Assembly: GCF_030814695.1 (NCBI RefSeq)
Contig: NZ_JAUSVL010000001.1
Span: 372,001-436,000, forward strand
Length of the DNA: 64,000 nucleotides
Reading direction: 5' to 3'
From: Oligosphaera ethanolica
GTDB taxonomy: Bacteria > Verrucomicrobiota > Lentisphaeria > Oligosphaerales > Oligosphaeraceae
Shown: one piece after another, positions 26,570-36,226 of the stretch
Position numbering within the stretch: position 1 is the stretch's first letter
How the letters are laid out: every line of letters begins with the position of its first letter
Program-made: the position numbers and the translations under genes
Notes under the pieces: generated by a model
What the model saw: the letters and a program-made list of their open reading frames with translations, nothing else
Told to the model about the DNA's origin: nothing
Databases searched by the model: none

Positions 26570-27568
26570 CTAGTGTTCGAAGGCGGCGTCGAAGGCGATA
26601 GTTGACGGCGCGAAGTCGGTGCTGCGCACGAAAGCGCAGGCGTCTTTGGCGCCGTAATCACGGTCCATGCCGCAATCTTCCCATTCCACGGACAGCGGGC
26701 CATTGTAGCCGATGCGATTGAGTTCGCGGATGATCTCCTCGAAGTTCACATCGCCATGTCCCGGGCTGCGGAAATCCCAGCCGCGGTTGGGCTGACCAAA
26801 ATTCAGGTGCGACGACAGGATGCCACTGCGGCCATCGAGGGTCACGCTGGCGTCCTTGACATGCACGTGGTAGATGCGATCCGGGAATTCCCGCAGAAAT
26901 GCCACGGGGTCCACGCCCTGCCACAGCAGATGGCTCGGGTCGAAGTTAAACCCAAAGGCCGGGCGGTTTTTGATGGCTGCCAAGGCCCGCTTCGCCGAAT
27001 ATAGATCGAAGGCGATCTCCGTCGGGTGGACTTCCAACGCGAATTTCACGCCGCAGGCGTCAAATTCGTCCAGGATGGGATTCCACATCTTGGCGAAGAA
27101 CTTATAGCCGTCGTCAATCATCTTATCGGACACGGGCGGAAAGCTGTAGAGCATGTGCCAGATCGGCGAGCCGGTGAAGCCATTGACAACGCCGATGCCC
27201 ATATTCTTGGCAGCGCGGGCCGACGCCTTCATGGCCTCGACAGCCCAGGCGCGCTTCTTTTCGGCATTGCCATTGCAGTTTTTAGGCAGCATGCCAAAGT
27301 TGTCCGACCGGCAGTCATCATTGGGATCGCAGACCAACTGCCCAGCCAGGTGGTTGCTGATTGCCCAGCAATTCAGGCCGGCCTTCTTCAGCATGGCTTT
27401 TTTGCTCTTGCAGTACGCGGCACTTTCCGCGGCTTTAAAGACATCGAAATGATCGCCCCAACAAGCCAATTCCAAGCCGTCATAACCGAACGACTTGATC
27501 TTCGTCGCCAGGTCCTGCAACGGGAGGTCGGCCCATTGGCCAGTGAAAATTGTGACTGGACGTGCCAT
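26570..27568 (-). CDS. Sugar phosphate isomerase/epimerase-like TIM barrel
   Basis: A 332-residue xylose-isomerase-like barrel with all four metal-ligand segments: Glu in ALEVHPTE, Asp in NFDPSHL, His in YHVHVKDA and Glu in LSVEWED. AAGGAG lies six bases before the start. It is longer than the homologue at 13073 and belongs to a different subgroup (FTGQWADLP N-terminus) that is common beside Gfo/Idh/MocA genes. It is convergent with such a gene here. It is cytoplasmic; the substrate is unknown. Confidence 0.92.
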   Translation of the reverse strand: MARPVTIFTGQWADLPLQDLATKIKSFGYDGLELACWGDHFDVFKAAESAAYCKSKKAMLKKAGLNCWAISNHLAGQLVCDPNDDCRSDNFGMLPKNCNGNAEKKRAWAVEAMKASARAAKNMGIGVVNGFTGSPIWHMLYSFPPVSDKMIDDGYKFFAKMWNPILDEFDACGVKFALEVHPTEIAFDLYSAKRALAAIKNRPAFGFNFDPSHLLWQGVDPVAFLREFPDRIYHVHVKDASVTLDGRSGILSSHLNFGQPNRGWDFRSPGHGDVNFEEIIRELNRIGYNGPLSVEWEDCGMDRDYGAKDACAFVRSTDFAPSTIAFDAAFEH

Positions 27569-27669
27569 GCTTTTCTCCTTGCTTTGCTCTCTCGGTAGTT
27601 ATGCTAGACATGCCCATTCGTAGGGCTGATAAACAGCTGACGACAGCGGACCAGCTACGGCTGCCACGC

Positions 27670-28743
27670 TTAGCCCTCCGCGCCGCCGCGGTCACCGCGG
27701 CCAATGGACGAGTCGATCGGCTGGCTGAACACCGAATGCGGGCTCTCAAGCATCACGCCGGTACCATTGACGACCGCCCGCAACGCATCAGATGCAACGC
27801 TCACCGCCAAACCCGTTTCCTCAGACAGCAGCCGGTCAAGCCCCCGCAGCAACGCACCACCGCCAGCCAACACAATGCCGTTGTCAATCAAGTCAGCAGA
27901 CAACTCGGGCTTGCAGGTGTCCAGCGCCGTCCGTACGGCATAAACAATGCGCGACACCGGCTCAGACAGCGCTTCACGGATTTCTTCGCTGGTGATGGTC
28001 ACCATGCGGGGAAGACAGCTGCCATGCTGACCAATGTCACGGCCCTTGACTTCCATCTGCTTCTCTTCGTCCATCTTGTAGGCGCTGCCTATCTGTATCT
28101 TAATTTCTTCGGCAGTGCGTTCGCCAATCAGTAGATTGTGGACTTTTTTCATGTGCTTGACAATCGACTCGTCCATCGCGTCGCCGGCGCATTTGACGCT
28201 GGCGGAGTGGACGATGTTCGCCAGGGAGATGATTGCCACCTCCGTCGTGCCGCCGCCTATATCCACGACCATGCTACCCGTAGGCTCTTCAACCGGCAGA
28301 CCAACGCCAATCGCCGAGGCCAGCGGCTCCTGCACCAACCGCACATCACGGGCGCCGGCACGACGCGCGCTGTCCTGAACAGCGCGCGTTTCCACGCCGG
28401 TGATGCCCGTCGGAACGGCAATGAGCACCCGCGGCTGCATGATCTTGAAACGGCCACTGGCGCGACGGATGAAATAGCGCAGCATTTCGTCAGTCACCTC
28501 GGCGTCGGCAATGACGCCCTCCCGCATGGGACGAATAGCGCGGATATTGCCCGGCGTACGGCCAATCATAATCTTGGCCTGGCTGCCGACAGCAAGGACC
28601 TTGCCAGTGTCGGCATTGATCGCCACCACCGACGGCTCCTGCAGAACCACGCCGCGATCAACCACATAGACCAGCGTGTTCATAGTACCGAGGTCGATGC
28701 CAATATCGTTCGACAGCAAGGACTTGATTTTATCAAAAAACAT
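27670..28743 (-). CDS. mreB: Rod shape-determining protein MreB
   Basis: A 357-residue actin-like ATPase that guides lateral wall synthesis under the inner membrane. Phosphate and nucleotide motifs are clear: DLGTMNTLVYV (the usual Ala is Met), MVVDIGGGTTEVAIISL and the C-terminal IVLAGGGALLRGLD. The start at 28743 is chosen because AAAGGGG precedes it; 21 upstream codons are not MreB-like. No mreC or mreD follows, so the usual mre operon is split. The C-terminus is slightly extended (SIGRGDRGGAEG). Confidence 0.95.
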   Translation of the reverse strand: MFFDKIKSLLSNDIGIDLGTMNTLVYVVDRGVVLQEPSVVAINADTGKVLAVGSQAKIMIGRTPGNIRAIRPMREGVIADAEVTDEMLRYFIRRASGRFKIMQPRVLIAVPTGITGVETRAVQDSARRAGARDVRLVQEPLASAIGVGLPVEEPTGSMVVDIGGGTTEVAIISLANIVHSASVKCAGDAMDESIVKHMKKVHNLLIGERTAEEIKIQIGSAYKMDEEKQMEVKGRDIGQHGSCLPRMVTITSEEIREALSEPVSRIVYAVRTALDTCKPELSADLIDNGIVLAGGGALLRGLDRLLSEETGLAVSVASDALRAVVNGTGVMLESPHSVFSQPIDSSIGRGDRGGAEG

Positions 28744-28879
28744 GGTACCCCTTTCACGGGTGACCCCGCGCGGAAACCCGTCGTCTCTCAGCCATTCATG
28801 CTCCAACCAGCGCAGGCTGACTCCATGTCAGCGGCGCCCGGCGTCGCTCTGCTCGGCATAATGTGCACACCGCAAGCTC

Positions 28880-28909
28880 ATAATATGCTTTACCATGAAA
28901 ATAAGACAA
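28880..28909 (-). promoter_or_regulatory. Possible sigma-70 promoter for mreB
   Basis: On the minus strand TTGTCT and TATTAT are separated by 18 bp, about 137 bp before the mreB start, in a locally AT-rich stretch. Assigned by eye only. Confidence 0.4.
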
Positions 28910-28942
28910 CACCGGCCAAGCCAAAAACCCCACGGCCGCGGT

Positions 28943-29118
28943 AATGCCACACTCATTGATACTGGCGGTTCCAAGGGACGCCAAGGACCGTGGGGACCAG
29001 TTGGCGGCGGCGCGCACTGTGGCGAGGACTCACGGACTCATGAGGCATGATCCCATGGATTGGACCGTGGGGACTTTCGGGACCGCGGGGAATGACGCAT
29101 TGGACTCAAGGGACTGAT
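28943..29118. repeat. GGGACT-rich dispersed repeat (copy 1, ~175 bp)
   Basis: The 489-bp gap upstream of mreB holds a copy of a repeat that starts at AATGCCACACTCATTGATAC and includes GAGGACTCACGGACTCATG, then GGCATGATCCCATGGATTGG and a run of GGGACT-like words. Nearly the same order occurs at 56951-57079, and its second half at 57171-57280. Short ORFs across it are not credible genes. The rest of the gap holds the possible mreB promoter. Confidence 0.8.
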
Positions 29119-29232
29119 TAGCCGACGTCTGGGAGGCCTGGGAGCGCCGCCGTCCCGGCGGCATGTGAGTGCTGAAAACAAAAGGCGGTGATAACAAGTG
29201 TCAACGACTGGCCGATTACGCGGGCGCAAAGG

Positions 29233-32200
29233 TCAGTCCAGTGAGAAGATTTTGCGCAGAGCCGTCCGCAAGGTCCATTCGTTTTTCGCTCGGGTGCCGG
29301 TCAATTCGGCGTGGAAGGCCCACGTGAGCGGCTTGAGCACCATGGAGAGGATGCTGACTTCCTTGAGCGCCTCGCCACTGACTTGGAAGTACATCTTGTC
29401 CGTGTCCCAGTTGTACTCGCCGGAGCCATTAAGGGCGATGATGGTGCCGTTGGTTGACAGGGTCGGCACGACCAGGCGCTGGCCAAGGAATTCCAAATCG
29501 GCGTCCAAAGACGAAATGCGGCCCAGTCCGGCCAAGCGGCGCTGAGTGAGCCAGCTGAGAGTCGTCACTTCGAGCAATCCGCCTAGCTTGGTCAACAGCG
29601 GCACCTGCCACAGCTCGGAATCACGGATGGCCACGTGGCCCGTCCCCTCCAAGTGATAGGGCCGACCAGCCCAACCACGCAGGATCTGCACGTGGCTTTC
29701 GGCATTGACATGGCCAGGCAAGCCTTCCGTGCTCTTTTCGTCAATGCCCAGTTGCGCCAGAAAACGGTCAAGAGACATCTTGTTGGCAATCAGTAGCGTT
29801 TCGCCACGACTGGTCCGGGTGTCGTAAAAGCCGCTGCTGGCCAAGCTGCCGCCGAGGTATTTGGCGTCCTTGACCTGCCAATGCAGGGTGCTAGCCGTCA
29901 GCGACCAGTCGGCGACGACATCCTCCACCGCCAGCACTCCATAGGTGCAATGGGGACTTTGCAAGCGGCCGCCGATCTGCAGACGAGATTCGCCGCTGAG
30001 AAAGAACGAGCCGTCGCAATGCAGGTGCGACGCGTCGGAAAAACTCACGTCCGCAAGCAGATTGCCCCAACTTGGATCAATGGCCTGCAGCAGTTTTTTC
30101 GGATTAAGTGTGCCCTCGGAAGGCAGAATGCGGAACTCGCATTGGGGCACGCCCTGCAAAAAAATGTCAAATTCCGCGCGAAGAACGCCGTTCGGCACCG
30201 TCACCGTAATCGGTCGGATCATCACCTGGCTGGGCAAGTCCAGACCGACAGCAACTTGCAGCGCCGGGATGACCGCATCGCGGTAGGTCACTTTTTCCAC
30301 CGTCAGCGTGGAGGACATGGTCAGACGCCAATCACTCTCGCTGTTACTGGTGTAGATCAGGGACGGCGCCTGGATGTGCGCGGGATGTTCAGGATCCCAC
30401 AGCACGTGCTCCCATATCTGGTTATAAATCTCGCGGCCATAGCCGTGCATGATGAAGGGATCGGCCACCCGGGGATTGCCGACCACGTCGATATCGCTGA
30501 GTTCAAAGACGAAAGGGGCGTACTGAATACGCATATTCAGGGCGAGGCTCTCGCCCATCGATGTCGTCGCCCGAAGATTATTGAAGGTGGTTTCGCGGGC
30601 GCTGACGGCGTACTCGCCTTCGGCCACGCTCAATGCCAACGTATCAAAGCCGCCATTTTCACCGCGCAGGGTGCCGCCGAAGCGCCACGGTTCCCGGCCG
30701 ACGTTCCAGGCCGGCAGCTCCAGGGTGAAAGCCACCGGTTGTTCCGTACAGTATATCAAGGCCAGGATATCAACCGGGGGAATCCGCAGCGGCTCTCTGT
30801 AACTGCGATAAACGCGATCGGGATAGATGTCGCCGGCGCTCTGCAGGGCGACGTGAAGTTGCCCCTTGTCCCGACGGTACTGCAGCTGGCCGGACATGGT
30901 CATTCCCGGCGTCCAGGGATCGCCATTCGCGCCTTTGGCCTGAAGCTGCAGAGCGAAGCGCAGCTCGCCTGCCCCCCGGTCGAGGAACTCGCCCAGATCG
31001 GTCGCGGCCGTGACATCAAGGACTTCCGCCGGCAAGTCCGGCAGCACCATGCCAAGGCCGTCAAGGCTGAGCCGCCCGTCGACCAGACGCAATCGCGCCG
31101 TCAGTTCGTTCACTTCGCGCTGGCAGATCAGGGGCTGCGGTTGCGTCAAGGTCGCCGCCAGTTGCCATTGCCGCCAGGCCAAGGGCGACGGCTGCAAGTC
31201 TACCGACAGGGATAGCTTGCGGTCCTCAACGCTGAACACCTTCTCCGGCACGCGCAAGCCCAGGCGTCGTAACTGTGTGAGCAGCTGCAGCTGGCCGCTG
31301 AATGTGCCGGAAAGCATGTCTTTGGCGTAATCCCAACGCGCTTCGCCGCTGAGCCATTCACCCTCAAGATCATTGATATCCAGACGCACATCACGCAAAA
31401 TCACCGCATTTTCCGCCAGTGCGAGCATAAACTGGCCACGCTGGATATGCAGCTGCCGCAATGACGAGGCGCCGAAATGACATTGCACTTCAGGCCGCAT
31501 CGCCGCCAGAGCCAACGGCGCTGGTGGCAGCGTGCCGCGGAACTGAACTGTAGGCAGGTCCCGCAGCCATGTCGGCAGCTCGCTGCCATGACGGCCAAGA
31601 ACCTGGGCCACGCTGGCCGGAAACAGCCGCCCCCACAATTCCGCGCTGAGCTGCTGACGCCGTCGGTCCAAACGCACGCTGCCCTGCAACCGTTCATCGC
31701 GACCCATGAACAGCAGCAAACGATCGACTAGCACTTCCTTAGCCGTCACCTGGAATACACCGCGCAATTTGCCGATGAAGACCTCGTCAAGCTCGGCGTC
31801 ATTGAGGCTGAAACGTCCGCGCGCGCTTAACGACTGGGCATCAAGGCAATCGCCCGTCAGGCGTACGTCCAGGCGGGCATCACCGTGGCCAAAATCACAG
31901 CGGTTAAGCGCTGCTGCCGCGCCATTGATGCCGGCGACCAGCTGCTGCTGGCGGCGTACTGGCGCGCCGGAATTCGCCGCCTGCTGTTGTTCAAACCACT
32001 GACGGCCACTAGCCAGCTGGGCCGAGCCGTGTAATTCGAAACCGTGGAGGCGCCCCAGCAGGTCCACTTGCAGACCGTCATCAACGCCCAGGCGGAGAGC
32101 CACCTTGTCAAGCCGACAAAAGAGCATGCTGCGGCGTGCCTCGTCAAGCAGATTCACCCTGGCATCGGTGAGAATCACCATGTCGGGAACGATCTTGCCG

Positions 32201-32502
32201 CGGCAAAGCGCCCCCAGACGCAGACGCAACGCCGCCGTTTCGCTGTGAATCACGGCCGGGCCAGCCGGCGTCATCACGGTCACCCCGAGATCATTGAGGA
32301 CCATGCCGCGGACCACGCCTATGCGCAGCCAGCTGAACTCACCGTCAAGGCCACTGTTAGCCAACAAGTTCCGAAGCAGCGGGCAACGGGCAGCCGGCAG
32401 GCCGCGTAGCTCTAGCCAGCCATTGAGCGACAACAGCAGCACCAAGAACAGCAACAGGGGCCTGCCGAGCCCCGCCTTGATGATCTTATGCAGCCATTTC
32501 AC
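29233..32502 (-). CDS. AsmA-like giant envelope protein
   Basis: A 1089-residue protein starting at a GTG (GGGAG ten bases upstream). A single N-terminal membrane anchor (LLLFLVLLLSLNGWLEL) is followed by about 1000 residues of beta-rich sequence. The C-terminus (LEGTGHVAIRDSELWQVPLL, then LSTNGTIIALNGSGEY and LTGTRAKNEW) resembles the AsmA-like C-terminal domain of the YhdP/TamB group. Such proteins span the periplasm and are linked to lipid transport to the outer membrane. The distance from other genes (over 500 bp upstream) suggests it is transcribed alone. The exact subfamily is uncertain. Confidence 0.75.
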   Translation of the reverse strand: MKWLHKIIKAGLGRPLLLFLVLLLSLNGWLELRGLPAARCPLLRNLLANSGLDGEFSWLRIGVVRGMVLNDLGVTVMTPAGPAVIHSETAALRLRLGALCRGKIVPDMVILTDARVNLLDEARRSMLFCRLDKVALRLGVDDGLQVDLLGRLHGFELHGSAQLASGRQWFEQQQAANSGAPVRRQQQLVAGINGAAAALNRCDFGHGDARLDVRLTGDCLDAQSLSARGRFSLNDAELDEVFIGKLRGVFQVTAKEVLVDRLLLFMGRDERLQGSVRLDRRRQQLSAELWGRLFPASVAQVLGRHGSELPTWLRDLPTVQFRGTLPPAPLALAAMRPEVQCHFGASSLRQLHIQRGQFMLALAENAVILRDVRLDINDLEGEWLSGEARWDYAKDMLSGTFSGQLQLLTQLRRLGLRVPEKVFSVEDRKLSLSVDLQPSPLAWRQWQLAATLTQPQPLICQREVNELTARLRLVDGRLSLDGLGMVLPDLPAEVLDVTAATDLGEFLDRGAGELRFALQLQAKGANGDPWTPGMTMSGQLQYRRDKGQLHVALQSAGDIYPDRVYRSYREPLRIPPVDILALIYCTEQPVAFTLELPAWNVGREPWRFGGTLRGENGGFDTLALSVAEGEYAVSARETTFNNLRATTSMGESLALNMRIQYAPFVFELSDIDVVGNPRVADPFIMHGYGREIYNQIWEHVLWDPEHPAHIQAPSLIYTSNSESDWRLTMSSTLTVEKVTYRDAVIPALQVAVGLDLPSQVMIRPITVTVPNGVLRAEFDIFLQGVPQCEFRILPSEGTLNPKKLLQAIDPSWGNLLADVSFSDASHLHCDGSFFLSGESRLQIGGRLQSPHCTYGVLAVEDVVADWSLTASTLHWQVKDAKYLGGSLASSGFYDTRTSRGETLLIANKMSLDRFLAQLGIDEKSTEGLPGHVNAESHVQILRGWAGRPYHLEGTGHVAIRDSELWQVPLLTKLGGLLEVTTLSWLTQRRLAGLGRISSLDADLEFLGQRLVVPTLSTNGTIIALNGSGEYNWDTDKMYFQVSGEALKEVSILSMVLKPLTWAFHAELTGTRAKNEWTLRTALRKIFSLD

Positions 32503-32710
32503 CCGTTGTCGCTCCCGTTCATAAAATACCGATGGTCATAACGTCGTAACGTTCGTGCGTTAACACAAAAACACAAAAATACCCGCCCGGGAGGCATTTG
32601 CCAAGTTCCACGACGGCGAATGCACTTGCGTGTGTAATCGGTCACCCAATAATACTGGTAGTTCCTGCAGCCTTCTTGTCAGGCGAACCGCATAACCGTC
32701 ATTCCGTTGG

Positions 32711-32850
32711 CATTTGAGCGCTGAAAGCGCGATCTATGAAAGCCCAGGGCGGAGCGACGCCCTGGGCAAATCGCCATTTTTGTTCGTGTTCCTCGGCCTC
32801 TTTGGCCCCAGTCGGCGAAGCTGACTGGGGCCAAAGAGGCAATGGAACCC
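32711..32850. repeat. REP-like multi-hairpin element, copy A
   Basis: This lies in the 507-bp gap between the Xer 3' end and the AsmA-like gene. Three nested structures are visible: GCGCT-GAA-AGCGC (32718-32730); GCCCAGGGC with GCCCTGGGC (32742-32767); and a perfect 18-bp stem, GCCTCTTTGGCCCCAGTC (32796-32813) with its complement (32823-32840), loop GGCGAAGCT. GTTCC and GGAAC extend the long stem across a 3x3 internal loop. Copies B and C lie at 44611 and 62271 in the same orientation. Small ORFs across it are by-products. Confidence 0.88.
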
Positions 32851-33009
32851 GATAGGACGTCTTCCTTGTCTTGTTCCTTGAGCCCTACGCGGTGTTTATT
32901 AGGTCGCCGCTTTGGCGCTGAAAACAAAAGACTGCGGGAAAGACTGTAATTGCAGCGTAAACGGCTGGGATTAATAAGTGAGGCATTCCTCGCGTATTGC
33001 ATGGCGCCA

Positions 33010-34254
33010 TCATGCCTTCGGGTGGGCCTTGGCATAGACCTCCTGCAGACGGCCGATGTCGATATGCGTATAAATCTGCGTACTAGTCAGATTGGCGTGA
33101 CCAAGCATTTCCTGGACGACGCGCAGGTCTGCGCCAGCCGCGAGCATGTGCGTAGCAAAGGAATGGCGCAGCTTGTGCGGCGTGCTGTCCACCGGCAAGC
33201 CCGCCGACAGAATGTACACCTTGTACATGCGTTCCACCGAGCGCGTGGTCAGGCGCTTGCCGTGCTGATTGAGGAAAACCGGCCCGGGATCGCGCCGCCC
33301 CGCCAGGCCGCGTTCCTCGCGCACCCGCAGGTAGTCCCGGAGGGCCTTCGCCGCCGGCCGGCCCAGCATGCAGAGGCGCTCCTTGTGGCCCTTTCCCCGC
33401 ACTTTGAACACCGAGCCAAGAAAGTCGATGTCAGCACCGTCAATGCCGACCGCTTCGCTAACACGCAAGCCGGCGCTGTAGATCACCTCCAGCAACGCCG
33501 CATCACGCGTCGCGGAAAACTCCGCGTCGCTGCGTAGATCACTGCGGGTGGCCACCTGGCCGGCCCAGTACGCAGCGGGCGCATCGAGGAGTTTGCTGAC
33601 CTCAGCCACATCCAGTACGGTCGGCAAGCGCCGAGCGGTCTTGCCGCGCCGCACTTGCCGGAAGGGGCTGCTGCTGACCACACCCTCGCGCAACAAAAAG
33701 CGGTAGAAGGAGCGCAGACTGGCCACCTTGCGATTGACGCTGCTGTGCTGCAGACCCGCCGCCGCCAGACTCATCGCAAAACGGCGTGCCGTCGCCGCCG
33801 TCAGCTTCGACCAGCAGCACTGGCCATCGGCAACCAGCAATGGCGTCATCTGTACACATTGAGCCAAGTCAAGAAAATAGTTCTTCGCCGTGTGCTCGGA
33901 GCACTGCCGTTCCTGGCGAAGATATAGCATGAAACCACGCACGCGATCGTCGCGGCCAATCAGCTCACGACCCACCCGCAAATCCACCGCGTCGCCACAA
34001 CCCGCCGCTACCGCAGAGGCCTCGCCACTGGTATTGCCAGAAGCAGCACGGGTGGATGAATTGCCATCGCCAGTGGCAGACCGGGCCGAGGAAGCGCTGG
34101 CAGCAGAACTGTCGCCGGCCAGAGGCATATTCACTGGAGGCGTCGAACCCGGCTGCGCATCGGCGGCGGCAGCGCCGTCGCCGTTGCTTTCCGGCACGTC
34201 GCCACGTTGTGTCTGCCCATGGCGGGAGCTGTTCTGGTCGGTCTTGTCCCACAT
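33010..34254 (-). CDS. Tyrosine recombinase (XerC/XerD family) with long N-terminal extension
   Basis: A 414-residue site-specific recombinase. The catalytic set is complete: Arg in SAGLRVSEAVG, Lys in VRGKGHKERL, HKLRH, and GHANLTSTQIYTH with the Tyr nucleophile. The core-binding domain begins near residue 105 (RGFMLYLRQERQCSEHTAKNY). The first ~95 residues are Ala/Ser/Gly-rich and look disordered; normal Xer proteins are about 300 residues. This start is supported by AGGAG that overlaps the stop of the VWA gene 13 bp away, so it is the last gene of a DUF58-VWA-Xer operon. The likely role is chromosome dimer resolution; whether it is XerC or XerD was not decided. Confidence 0.9.
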   Translation of the reverse strand: MWDKTDQNSSRHGQTQRGDVPESNGDGAAAADAQPGSTPPVNMPLAGDSSAASASSARSATGDGNSSTRAASGNTSGEASAVAAGCGDAVDLRVGRELIGRDDRVRGFMLYLRQERQCSEHTAKNYFLDLAQCVQMTPLLVADGQCCWSKLTAATARRFAMSLAAAGLQHSSVNRKVASLRSFYRFLLREGVVSSSPFRQVRRGKTARRLPTVLDVAEVSKLLDAPAAYWAGQVATRSDLRSDAEFSATRDAALLEVIYSAGLRVSEAVGIDGADIDFLGSVFKVRGKGHKERLCMLGRPAAKALRDYLRVREERGLAGRRDPGPVFLNQHGKRLTTRSVERMYKVYILSAGLPVDSTPHKLRHSFATHMLAAGADLRVVQEMLGHANLTSTQIYTHIDIGRLQEVYAKAHPKA

Positions 34255-34267
34255 GGCAACGGCGCTC

Positions 34268-36226
34268 CTAGACTTTCAAGGCAGTCCGCAACAGCAGCTC
34301 GACGAGCATGACGGCGGCCATGACGATGGCAAGCCAGCGCCAGAGCGCCAACGGCTGCCGGGCAGGCATCCCGCCGCTGCCGGGCGTTGCACGCCCAACG
34401 CCGGCCGCATCGGCGCTATCGCGTTGCAGCGCCGTGCGCACGTCAGCCGCATAGCGCCGTTCCGTCATGGACTCGCGCACCGGCGCATTGATTTCCAGCG
34501 GCCAGTCGCCGAGGCGATGCAGGCCAGGAACGCTACTATCAATGGGACGCGATGAGGCGATGGCCTCACCCAGAAGTGTCGTCAGCTGTGGCAGGGCGTC
34601 GCCACAGCTCAACCGGAGCACGCCGTAATCTGCCGGAACCGCGCTGAGGCAGAGTTCGCGCAATAGCGGCAGGAACGAATTGCTCAAGGCGATGTCGCTC
34701 CAGGACGGACTGAAGCCCATGGCAAAGACGTAAAGCCTGCCGGCGCCCACGTTTTTCTCCTGCAGCAGCGGCTGCTCTGCCAGAGAACTGATGACAGTCT
34801 GCGCCGAGGGGTCAGGCACCAGGCGGTGGTGGCGGAAGATGACGAAGGTGTAGAGGTCGCTTTCTTCGCCCGCCGCAAAGAGCTCGCCGAGCACGCTGTC
34901 GGGCTCGACCTTGCCGATGCCCAGGCCCTCGCCATTGATCATGCCCTGCAGCTGGCCGGAATATAACGACGTTTGGCGCAGCGCGCGCATGGCAAGAGCC
35001 GGCGAACGCCCTGGTGTGGCCATGGCGACGCCACCGCGCTCCAGGAAGGCCCGCAAGTTATCTACGTCGTCAACCGTCAGCATCTCCACGGAGCCCAGGA
35101 GGAAAATGACCTGCACGGCCTTGAAATCCACGCCGAAGAGCAGATCGGTCGTGACGGTCTCGACCTCGAAGCGGGCCAGCCCGTCGTCCTGCTCGGCGAG
35201 CATGGCCTGGCGCACGAAGAAATCGTCCAGTCGGCTGTCGGCGCTGTCGTCGGGTGGGAGAACGACCAGTGCCTTGGCTGGCGGTGTGCGGCCGACCCAG
35301 AACAGATAGCGATCATCGAGCTCGTAGCCATCGGCGTCGAGCTCGGCGACAGCCTGGCTGCCTTCCGGTGCCGCACTAAAGACCACTGGCACCCGCTGAC
35401 TCCGCAGCGGCGGCACGTCCAGTTCCTTGGTTTGGCGTTCCTGGCCGACTCGGACCGTCAAGGTCCGCTTCAATGTCACATTGCTGAAATTACGCACGGT
35501 CACCAAAAAGCGGCTGCTCCCATTGGGCAGTTCTACGCCACGAACCATGGTCACGCCGGCGTTCTCGACCCCATCGCGGCCGACATCAAGCATGTGCAAC
35601 CCAACCTCACTAGGCACGAGGTCGTAGACCCGGGACCAGTCGCCCTGCTGAAAATCGCTGACGATGTAGAGGCGCCCCGTCGATGCACCCGCAAGCAAGG
35701 CCACGGCCCGCCGCAAGGCTGGGTCGGGATTGCCGGGCAACGCCGTCACTGACCACGCAGCCATGGCGGCATCATGCGCGCCGGGTGCGGTCGCCAAAGG
35801 GTCCTCGCGCAGAACGCCCTGCGCATAACTCATGAATGAAACCTGCCAGCCCGACAAATCCGCCAGGGCCTCAGTCACGAGTTCTCGGCCTCGCGGCAGT
35901 TTGTCCCAGCCGCCCATGCTGGCGGAGCTGTCCAACACGAAAACCGCGTGGCGCGCAGCGTTGTCCGGCACCGGCTCGGCCTCGGCCTGCCAGCGTGGCC
36001 GGGCCAGCAGCAGCACCGCCGCCGCCAGCAGCAGCAATCGCAGCAGCAAGAGCAGCAGGTCGCGAAGGCGCCGCCGGCCCTCCCGCGGCAACTGCGAACG
36101 CCGCAAAAAACGGATGCTGGGAAAGACCAGCTGTCGTGGCCGCCGGCGATTGAGCAAATGCAGCACCAGCGGACCAGCCAAGGCCAGCAGCCCCCACAAT
36201 AACCACGGGTAGGCAAACGTCAGCAT
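34268..36226 (-). CDS. BatA/VWA-domain membrane protein
   Basis: A 652-residue protein. The N-terminus is a BatA-type double membrane segment (FAYPWLLWGLLALAGPLVLHL and a Leu-rich helix at ~60-78) with LNRRRPRQLVFPSIRFL between. A von Willebrand A domain follows, with the MIDAS motif DSSASMGG (~98-105), then a long periplasmic region and a C-terminal membrane helix. Its ATG overlaps the DUF58 stop by one base (TGATG), showing coupling. Such proteins usually work with a MoxR ATPase and DUF58 protein in envelope or complex assembly; the MoxR gene is not in this window. Confidence 0.9.
   Translation of the reverse strand: MLTFAYPWLLWGLLALAGPLVLHLLNRRRPRQLVFPSIRFLRRSQLPREGRRRLRDLLLLLLRLLLLAAAVLLLARPRWQAEAEPVPDNAARHAVFVLDSSASMGGWDKLPRGRELVTEALADLSGWQVSFMSYAQGVLREDPLATAPGAHDAAMAAWSVTALPGNPDPALRRAVALLAGASTGRLYIVSDFQQGDWSRVYDLVPSEVGLHMLDVGRDGVENAGVTMVRGVELPNGSSRFLVTVRNFSNVTLKRTLTVRVGQERQTKELDVPPLRSQRVPVVFSAAPEGSQAVAELDADGYELDDRYLFWVGRTPPAKALVVLPPDDSADSRLDDFFVRQAMLAEQDDGLARFEVETVTTDLLFGVDFKAVQVIFLLGSVEMLTVDDVDNLRAFLERGGVAMATPGRSPALAMRALRQTSLYSGQLQGMINGEGLGIGKVEPDSVLGELFAAGEESDLYTFVIFRHHRLVPDPSAQTVISSLAEQPLLQEKNVGAGRLYVFAMGFSPSWSDIALSNSFLPLLRELCLSAVPADYGVLRLSCGDALPQLTTLLGEAIASSRPIDSSVPGLHRLGDWPLEINAPVRESMTERRYAADVRTALQRDSADAAGVGRATPGSGGMPARQPLALWRWLAIVMAAVMLVELLLRTALKV

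Noticed and set aside
32679-33035. Small minus-strand protein with SIASLAPVSFADWGQ
   Set aside because: It is a translation of the REP-like hairpin element; the same peptide appears from copy C at 62243-62446.
33010-34254. Integrase of a mobile element
   Set aside because: No attachment repeats, excisionase or phage genes are nearby; the gene is coupled to DUF58-VWA genes, which fits a chromosomal Xer protein better.
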